This document shows, in pieces, positions 58,703 to 64,000 of a stretch of 64,000 bases of DNA. Position 1 is the stretch's first letter. Every line of letters begins with the position of its first letter. A program made the translations under genes and the position numbers. The notes beneath the pieces are model-generated. The model did not search any database and was not told where the DNA came from. It was given only the letters and a program-made list of their open reading frames with translations. Origin of the DNA: an uncultured bacterium (GTDB taxonomy: Bacteria; Cyanobacteriota; Vampirovibrionia; Gastranaerophilales; Gastranaerophilaceae); assembly GCA_958366705.1 (NCBI GenBank), contig CATXCB010000001.1:1-64000 (forward strand), written 5' to 3'.

Positions 58703-58770
58703 GTCATTCTGAGGGCTTTGACCGAAGAATCCCGTATTAGTTGAGATTCTTCGCATTCGCTCAGAATGAC
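58703..58770. repeat. Palindromic repeat (GTCATTCTGAG...CTCAGAATGAC)
   Basis: GTCATTCTGAGGGCTTTGAC and CGAAGAATC on the left mirror GATTCTTCGC and GCTCAGAATGAC on the right. The element is about 68 bp and folds into an interrupted hairpin. It lies between gpmI and the helicase gene. The right half matches the elements at 62203-62276 and 62320-62402. Confidence 0.85.
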
Positions 58771-58794
58771 GTTTATTATTAATAAGGTAAAAGT

Positions 58795-61770
58795 ATGAGT
58801 AATAGAATAGAAGATTTGGATATTGATTTTTCATTTAAAAAGAATAATGTTGATGAATTGTTTTTTAATTTGAGCGAAAATCCGGAAGGATTTAAAAATA
58901 AAGATTTTCGTTATACCTTGAGTATGATTTATCAAATTATTGAGGATGAATTTGCCGGGGTATTTTTGAGTCCTAATGCCCCGACTCGTAATACTCATTT
59001 TCATTTAATTAATAAAGCCGGAAAATTATCTTTCTTTGTTACTCCTACAAACAATTTCCAGTATTATTTGAAGTCAAAAGGTTCATTATTCCGTTTTAAG
59101 TCCGAAGTTTTAGATGATAAAGTCGGTTATTTCATGGCCTGGGATTTGGTTATGGATTATTTTGGCGGTTTTGGTAATGTTGTTGATTTGGATGACTTAA
59201 CCCCAACATTTATCTACCTGAATAAGTTAACTTACTTTGTTATGAAATTGATTGAAAAATTATATTTCATCCCTACAGTTAAGCGTTATGGACAAATGTT
59301 CAGAATTGTCTATGAACCGATTATTAATAATCAAAAAATGGCAAGAATTGTTAACCAATTTGAAGAATGTATTCCTGAGGATTTGTTTATACAGGGCGAA
59401 AAACCTAAAGATTTTGTGTATGAATTTATTTATACATATTTAAATTATGTAATTTATAAATTCTTAGGTATTAAAATGTATAGATTTAAAGATGTAAAAT
59501 CCGGCACATACTTATTAAAAGATTTGGAACAAAGAGCAGTCTTAAAAGGTAAAGATATTGCAGAAAATTTTGCTCAGTGGTTTGATGAACTCTATCTTGG
59601 TAAATATGATGTAATACCATTTTTTAAAATTGAAAAGCTTGAAGATGAAATTTTCCGTTTGAAAGTTCATATCAAAAACAGAAAAACTGATGAAAGTGTA
59701 TTAATTGATAAATTATATACGGATGATGAAGTTTTTGGAGCAAAGGCATCTGATATTTCAAGAATTGTTGAAAAACAATTAAACTATGCATTGCGTTATA
59801 TGCCGGAACTTGAAGAACTATTTGAAGATGAAGATAAATTATATCTTGATTTGAATTTGAATGAAGTTTATAAAATTATTACTCAAACTGCATATTATCT
59901 TCAAAAAGCTCAAATTGAAGTTATTCTTCCTGAAGAACTTGTTAATATTGTTATTCCAAGAGCTTCAATCAATGCAAAAGTAAAAGAATCACGTTCTGAA
60001 GATTTGGCGGATTTAATTAATAATAATTCAGGTTCATCTAAGATGTCATTAGATGATATTTTGGATTTTTCTTACGAAATTGCAATTGGAAATGAGAAGA
60101 TTTCATTGGAAGAATTCAAAAAACTTGTTGAAAATAATAATGGTTTAATAAAGTACAAAAATAAATATGTACTTATTGATCAAGAAGAAAGTAAAAAGAT
60201 TTTTGAACAGATTGCAAAATCAAATCTTAAATCTATGTCGCGAATGGAACTTATTCATGCTTCATTATCCGGTCAACTTGACCAATATGATTTTGACTAT
60301 GATGCAGCGTTTGCAAGAGTTCTTTCTGATTTCACAAAACCAATTGATATGACAGTACCAAAAGATTTGAAAGGTGAATTAAGACCATATCAGGAAGTTG
60401 GTTTGAAATGGCTTTGGACAAATGTTTCTAAAGGTTTTGGCGCCTGTATGGCGGATGACATGGGATTAGGTAAAACAATTCAGGTCATCAGCTTGATTTT
60501 GAAGATGAAAGAAGATGGAAAGTTAAAGAAACCTGTTCTTGTAATTTGTCCTACAACTCTGATGGGTAACTGGATGAAAGAATTGCAGTTGTTCGCTCCT
60601 AATCTTGATGCCACAATTTATCACGGGGCTGATAGACAGCTTGATGTTAATCATGATGTTATTCTTACAACTTATGCAATTATGAGAATTGATGTTGAAG
60701 AATTGAAAAAACATGCTTGGAGCATGATTATTGTTGACGAAGCTCAAAATATTAAAAACCCAGATACCGCTCAAACACTTGCGATTAAAATGCTGAAAGC
60801 AGACGTCAAAGTTGCAATGACAGGTACTCCTGTAGAAAACAGATTAACTGAATTATGGAGTATATTTGATTTCATTAATAAAGGTTATTTGGGTTCATTA
60901 AAAGAATTCCAGAAAAGTTATGCTATTCCTATTGAGAGATTTAAGGAGCATACTAGAGCCAGCAAGCTTAGAATGTCAATTTCTCCATTTGTATTAAGGC
61001 GTTTAAAAACAGATAAACATGTAATTTCTGACTTACCTGAAAAAATGGTTCTTAATGAATATTGTTATTTGTCAAAAGTTCAAGCTGTTTTATATGAAAA
61101 AACTCTTAATGAAATGATGACCAAAATCAGTGGATTTACAGGAATCAATAGACGAGGTAATATTTTCAAACTTATTACTGCATTGAAGCAGATTTGTAAC
61201 CATCCATATCAGTTCTTAAAATCCGGTGAAATCAGCAAAGAAATGTCAGGTAAGATGGAAAAATGTATTGATCTTGTTCAAAATATTATTGATAGAGATG
61301 AAAAAACTTTAATCTTTACTCAATATAAAGAAATGGGAGATATTTTATGTAAGGTAATTTCTCAAGAATGTAATACAGAACCATTATTTTTCCATGGTAG
61401 TTTGACGGTTCCTCAAAGGGAAGAATTAATTGAGAAATTCCAAACTGATAAAGATACTAAAGTTATGATTTTATCATTGAAAGCAGGTGGTACAGGTTTG
61501 AACTTGACAAGTGCAACGAATGTAATTCATTACGACCTGTGGTGGAATCCTGCAGTAGAAGATCAGGCAACAGATAGAACTTATCGTATCGGACAGGATA
61601 AGAATGTAATGGTTCACCGAATGATTACACTCGGAACGTTTGAAGAAAAAATTGACGAAATGTTGAAATCTAAAAAAGAACTGGCAGACTTAGCTGTTTA
61701 CGAAGGTGAAAAAATGATTACCGAATTATCTGATGAAGAAATTTACGAAATTTTCACTTTGTCTGCGTAA
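58795..61770 (+). CDS. SNF2/HepA-family DEAD-like helicase
   Basis: A 991-residue protein. About 520 N-terminal residues have no motif I know. The SNF2 ATPase follows: LRPYQEVGLKWLW, DDMGLGKTIQVISL (Walker A), IIVDEAQNIKN (motif II), MTGTPVENRLTELWSIFDF, TLIFTQYKEM and GGTGLNLTSATNVIHYDLWWNP with DRTYRIGQ. It probably translocates on double-stranded DNA and remodels nucleoprotein, such as stalled RNA polymerase, as RapA does. No restriction or defence partner is adjacent, so a housekeeping role is more likely. GTAAAAGT is a poor ribosome site. Confidence 0.93.
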   Translation: MSNRIEDLDIDFSFKKNNVDELFFNLSENPEGFKNKDFRYTLSMIYQIIEDEFAGVFLSPNAPTRNTHFHLINKAGKLSFFVTPTNNFQYYLKSKGSLFRFKSEVLDDKVGYFMAWDLVMDYFGGFGNVVDLDDLTPTFIYLNKLTYFVMKLIEKLYFIPTVKRYGQMFRIVYEPIINNQKMARIVNQFEECIPEDLFIQGEKPKDFVYEFIYTYLNYVIYKFLGIKMYRFKDVKSGTYLLKDLEQRAVLKGKDIAENFAQWFDELYLGKYDVIPFFKIEKLEDEIFRLKVHIKNRKTDESVLIDKLYTDDEVFGAKASDISRIVEKQLNYALRYMPELEELFEDEDKLYLDLNLNEVYKIITQTAYYLQKAQIEVILPEELVNIVIPRASINAKVKESRSEDLADLINNNSGSSKMSLDDILDFSYEIAIGNEKISLEEFKKLVENNNGLIKYKNKYVLIDQEESKKIFEQIAKSNLKSMSRMELIHASLSGQLDQYDFDYDAAFARVLSDFTKPIDMTVPKDLKGELRPYQEVGLKWLWTNVSKGFGACMADDMGLGKTIQVISLILKMKEDGKLKKPVLVICPTTLMGNWMKELQLFAPNLDATIYHGADRQLDVNHDVILTTYAIMRIDVEELKKHAWSMIIVDEAQNIKNPDTAQTLAIKMLKADVKVAMTGTPVENRLTELWSIFDFINKGYLGSLKEFQKSYAIPIERFKEHTRASKLRMSISPFVLRRLKTDKHVISDLPEKMVLNEYCYLSKVQAVLYEKTLNEMMTKISGFTGINRRGNIFKLITALKQICNHPYQFLKSGEISKEMSGKMEKCIDLVQNIIDRDEKTLIFTQYKEMGDILCKVISQECNTEPLFFHGSLTVPQREELIEKFQTDKDTKVMILSLKAGGTGLNLTSATNVIHYDLWWNPAVEDQATDRTYRIGQDKNVMVHRMITLGTFEEKIDEMLKSKKELADLAVYEGEKMITELSDEEIYEIFTLSA

Positions 61771-61811
61771 ATTAAATTTTAAATTTTTCGTAGAAATAAA
61801 TATTTGTAAGT

Positions 61812-61849
61812 AAAGAGCTGGCAGAAAATAACTTTTCTGCCAGCTCTTT
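61812..61849 (+). terminator. Terminator of the helicase gene
   Basis: A perfect 17-bp stem AAAGAGCTGGCAGAAAA/TTTTCTGCCAGCTCTTT with a 4-base loop. Confidence 0.93.
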
Positions 61850-61884
61850 ATAATAGTAAATAATTTTAATCAGTAATTTTTCTG

Positions 61885-61920
61885 TCATTCCGAACTGACA
61901 GAATGTCATCCTGAATTGAC
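61885..61920. repeat. Dispersed repeat fragment, doubled
   Basis: GTCATTCCGAACTGAC followed after five bases by GTCATCCTGAATTGAC, two degenerate copies of the GTCATTCYGAA element seen at 30868, 33156 and 62203. It lies between the helicase terminator and cassette C. Confidence 0.7.
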
Positions 61921-62010
61921 TAGAAAATTAGTTGAGTTTACGAAACGTAATTTTTGTACCTACTCGGTGTTTTGGTATTTCATAACTTGCGATATAAATT
62001 ATTAAATATC

Positions 62011-62168
62011 TTGCCAAAACAACTAAAATACATTATACTAAAAACGTTGTAGAATAAATAAAAAGGAGTAATGAAAATGCTAAAATACAATAATAACAAG
62101 AAAATCGGGGGGGGGGTAACCTTTTAAAGCTTTACTCCGACAACGTTCTAAGGTCTTTAAAGATATTT
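62011..62168 (+). promoter_or_regulatory. Pilin promoter-leader cassette, copy C, with G10 tract
   Basis: -35 TTGCCA 62011-62016, 17-base spacer, -10 TATACT 62034-62039, AAGGAG 62063-62068, ATG 62077, ten consecutive G at 62107-62116, then the conserved tail. AACGTTGT at 62043-62050 pairs perfectly with ACAACGTT at 62140-62147; copies A and B instead pair ACTGT with ACAGT at the same places, a covarying change. The G count differs from copy B (10 against 9), showing that the tract length changes. Confidence 0.87.
62077..62127 (+). CDS. Leader frame of cassette C (OFF-state prepilin N-terminus)
   Basis: Encodes MLKYNNNKKIGGGVTF then TAA. The ribosome site and first codons equal copy B. Because the tract has ten G, the frame exits in the third phase. 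With 8 or 11 G it would continue as NLLKLYSDNVLRSLKIF into the prepilin, giving about 331 residues. Confidence 0.55.
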   Translation: MLKYNNNKKIGGGVTF

Positions 62169-62195
62169 GTTTTAAATTGTTTTCCAAATCCAACC

Positions 62196-63074
62196 TTGCA
62201 CAGTCATTCTGAACTTGTTTCAGAATCTAAAATAAAGAGTCATACCAAAAGATTCTTCGCATACGCTCAGAATGACGGATACAGTAGAACACATGTTTGT
62301 CTTCAAAACCAACCCGACGGTCATACTGAGGCTTTAGCCGAAGTATCTAATAAACAAAACAGTAATAAGAGATTCTTCGGTCGCCAGCTCCCTCAGAATG
62401 ACCGCGTTCACAACAAAGCCGCATTTACCCTAGCCGAAGTCCTCATTACTCTCGGTATAATAGGCATTGTGGCAGCCATTACAATTCCAATGCTTATGAC
62501 AAAGTATGAAAAAATTAGAACAGTAAATCAATTAAAAAAAGTCTATTCTGAGTTATCTCAAGCTTTTAAAGCAGCTTCTGAGGACATGGATATATATTCT
62601 TTAGGTAACAATTGGGATGATAGAACCGCAGTTGTAAAAGCATTAGAGCCATATATAAAGGTTATAAATATATATGATGTTAATAAAAATGGTGTTAAAC
62701 CAATGTGTTATGACGCGGATATAAAATCTTCTGTTATTGGATACGGGCAATATGGTTGGTTTGATCAAGTTGGTGTGTCTTCTCCTTTTACAAGAAAAAC
62801 AGCATCAATGAAACTTTTAAACGGTGCTTGTGTAGGATTTGATTTGAATGGATTAAGCCGTGCTGTTTATATTGATGTAAATGGCAGTTTGAGTCTTCCA
62901 AATATTATTGGAAAAGATTTGTTTCTGTTTGAATTTACTTCAAATAATAGTTTTATTCCATCCGGGTATAGTCTGCCTTATTCTACAATTTCATCTGATT
63001 GTAATAAAGGTGGTAAAGGTCAATATTGCGCTGCAAGGATTATACGTGACGGATGGCAGATTACTTATTATTAG
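62196..63074 (+). CDS. Type IV prepilin/pseudopilin-like protein, phase-OFF as sequenced
   Basis: The frame shown starts at a TTG without a ribosome site and gives 292 residues; it is open back to the G10 run, so ATG 62077 is the likely true start after slippage. The prepilin site AAFTLAEVLITLGIIG (A76-F77, Glu at +5) is followed by IVAAITIPML and a helical spine. The C-terminal domain has AVYIDVNGSLSLPNIIGKD and DGWQITYY. The 75 residues before the cleavage site are largely two translated palindromic repeats (HSELVSESK...RFFAYAQNDG and GHTEALAEV...RFFGRQLPQND). Relatives usually have a leader of under 20 residues. Confidence 0.82.
   Translation: MHSHSELVSESKIKSHTKRFFAYAQNDGYSRTHVCLQNQPDGHTEALAEVSNKQNSNKRFFGRQLPQNDRVHNKAAFTLAEVLITLGIIGIVAAITIPMLMTKYEKIRTVNQLKKVYSELSQAFKAASEDMDIYSLGNNWDDRTAVVKALEPYIKVINIYDVNKNGVKPMCYDADIKSSVIGYGQYGWFDQVGVSSPFTRKTASMKLLNGACVGFDLNGLSRAVYIDVNGSLSLPNIIGKDLFLFEFTSNNSFIPSGYSLPYSTISSDCNKGGKGQYCAARIIRDGWQITYY
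62203..62276. repeat. Palindromic repeat inside the prepilin frame, first element
   Basis: GTCATTCTGAACTTGTTTCA opens it and GATTCTTCGCATACGCTCAG plus AATGAC closes it. It belongs to the family at 58703-58770. It keeps the prepilin frame open. Confidence 0.85.
62320..62402. repeat. Palindromic repeat inside the prepilin frame, second element
   Basis: GTCATACTGAGGCTTTAGCC with GAAGTATCT on the left and AGATTCTTCGG with CCTCAGAATGAC on the right. It stands 43 bp after the first element and also leaves the frame open. Confidence 0.82.
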
Positions 63075-63081
63075 GTTATAT

Positions 63082-64000
63082 CTATTTGTGCGGTAGTGTT
63101 ATTATGAATGTGCTGCCGCAGTTTAAGTTGCTTTCAACTTCTATTTTTCCACCGTGAAGTTTTATAAATTCTTTTGATATTGTTAATCCAAGACCTGTTG
63201 AGGCATCGGTTTTTGATAATGTATTTTGAATTTGATAGAATTTGTTAAATATTTTTTTATGAAATTTTTTGTCAATTCCTATTCCGTTATCTTTAATTTT
63301 TAAAGTAATGTTTTTATGATTTTGTTCTGCGGTTATTTTTATTTCAGAATTTTCTGGAGAAAATTTAATTGCGTTCCCAAGAATATTAAATAGCACTTGT
63401 TGAAGTTTTATGTAATCACCATTAAAAATTATTTCTTGTTCTATATTTTTGTGTATTTTTATATTTTTCTTTTCAAAAAGAGGGGTTAGGATATTACAAA
63501 CTTCGTCAATCAAGGTCGAAATATCTATAGTTGTAATATTAAGTTTAACCGTATGGGATTCAATTTTTGAAATATCCAGAATTTCGTTAATCATAGACAG
63601 CAGTTTTAACCCTGAAATCCTAATATCTTCAACGTATTCAGATTGCTTTTCGTTTAGTTCTCCAAAAATTTTATTTGATAAAAGTTCTGAAAATCCGATA
63701 ATTGAATTTAGCGGAGTTCGCAAGTCATGCGAGACATTTGCTATGAATTCATTTTGAAGTTTTTCATTCTCTTTAATCTTTTTATTCTGTTTTTTTATTG
63801 TTTCATAGGCTTTGTTAGTTTCTATTATGCCGTTTTGCAAGGCTTCAACCTGCATTTTTAGAACTTTTGAAATCTCAATGTCCTTTATCAGGTTAGAAAT
63901 AATAGAGGTACAGGTGTTGAAAATTGTTTCTTCATCCTCTGTAAAATCTGTATCTCTTGTTATAACAATAATTCCTAGAACTGCACCTTTCACAATAAGC
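63082..64000 (-). CDS. Histidine kinase, 5' part cut by window edge
   Basis: The frame is open through the right edge; the GTG at 63993 is unlikely to be the start. The visible 303 or so residues begin in the end of a GAF-like domain (VKGAVLGIIVITRDTDFTEDE), continue with a coiled-coil linker, HisKA (FIANVSHDLRTPLNSIIGF, phospho-acceptor His) and HATPase with IKDNGIGIDKKFHKKIF and STGLGLTISKEFIKLHGG. No receiver domain is attached at the C-terminus. It converges with the prepilin gene; no terminator is evident in the 7-base gap. Confidence 0.9.
   Translation of the reverse strand, partial: LIVKGAVLGIIVITRDTDFTEDEETIFNTCTSIISNLIKDIEISKVLKMQVEALQNGIIETNKAYETIKKQNKKIKENEKLQNEFIANVSHDLRTPLNSIIGFSELLSNKIFGELNEKQSEYVEDIRISGLKLLSMINEILDISKIESHTVKLNITTIDISTLIDEVCNILTPLFEKKNIKIHKNIEQEIIFNGDYIKLQQVLFNILGNAIKFSPENSEIKITAEQNHKNITLKIKDNGIGIDKKFHKKIFNKFYQIQNTLSKTDASTGLGLTISKEFIKLHGGKIEVESNLNCGSTFIITLPHK

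Noticed and set aside
58795..61770. SNF2 helicase as part of a defence system
   Set aside because: The neighbours are gpmI and a prepilin, with no nuclease, methylase or other defence gene; the long N-terminal region shows no nuclease motif.

Overview
The window reads as chromosome of an AT-rich, fermentative, gut-type bacterium. The best fit is a non-photosynthetic cyanobacterial relative of the Gastranaerophilales (Melainabacteria/Vampirovibrionia). I infer this from the very low GC, the prepilin core AFTLAEVLITLGIIG followed by a D(V/I)NG...PN..G.D.F block, several lineage-style proteins with an SFKA/SFTGA-like motif near the N-terminus, [FeFe]-hydrogenases, pyruvate phosphate dikinase, and no photosynthesis genes. 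This placement comes from pattern recognition, not a database search.

Layout. 0-5.6 kb: a cut-off gene end, tRNA-Val, a small unknown gene, then the minus-strand rpmG, tRNA-Trp, secE, nusG, rplK, rplA block, followed by coaD with two related coiled-coil genes. 5.9-6.7 kb: a degraded prepilin locus. 6.8-9.3 kb: gyrB. 9.5-14.4 kb: a five-gene plus-strand [FeFe]-hydrogenase operon (thioredoxin-like ferredoxin, sensory hydrogenase with PAS, SpoIIE-type phosphatase, second thioredoxin-like ferredoxin, catalytic hydrogenase). 14.5-16.5 kb: MATE transporter and a small unknown gene. 16.7-21.1 kb: a gene-poor accessory stretch between the 3' ends of tRNA-Met and tRNA-Ala, with repeats of the tRNA-Ala 3' end that look like integration scars. 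21.3-49 kb: ordinary housekeeping and signalling genes (glutaredoxin, ppdK, lysC, TPR proteins, two histidine kinases, a homocitrate/isopropylmalate synthase-type enzyme, ribD, gshB-like, dnaK, pabA/pabBC, mnmA, metallohydrolases). 48.7-51.1 kb: two coupled lineage-specific membrane genes. 51.3-56 kb: thioredoxin, group 2 sigma factor, cobO, 5-formyl-THF cyclo-ligase, clpP. 56.1-63.1 kb: two prepilin loci flanking gpmI and a SNF2 helicase. The window closes inside a histidine kinase.

The most unusual signal is a cassette of about 150 bp present three times (near 5.94, 56.13 and 62.01 kb), each time directly upstream of a prepilin gene or remnant. It carries a promoter with exact 17-bp spacing, a strong ribosome-binding site, a short conserved reading frame (MLKYNNNKKIGGG) and an uninterrupted run of 9 or 10 G in the two intact loci. 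The short frame stops just after the G run as sequenced. A run of 8 or 11 G would join it in frame to the prepilin. The frame after the run is open and changes mostly by synonymous or conservative substitutions between copies. This looks like a slipped-strand (phase-variable) or transcriptional-slippage switch for surface pilins, and both intact copies are in the OFF state here.

Gene-free stretches above about 300 bases: 304-670 (short tandem repeat and hairpin), 5629-5938 (one terminator), 16693-17083 (three terminators and a phased repeat), 18285-18833, 19044-19400, 20765-21089 (tRNA-Ala 3'-end repeat), 30742-31235 (dispersed repeat and hairpin) and 61771-62010 (terminator and dispersed repeat).
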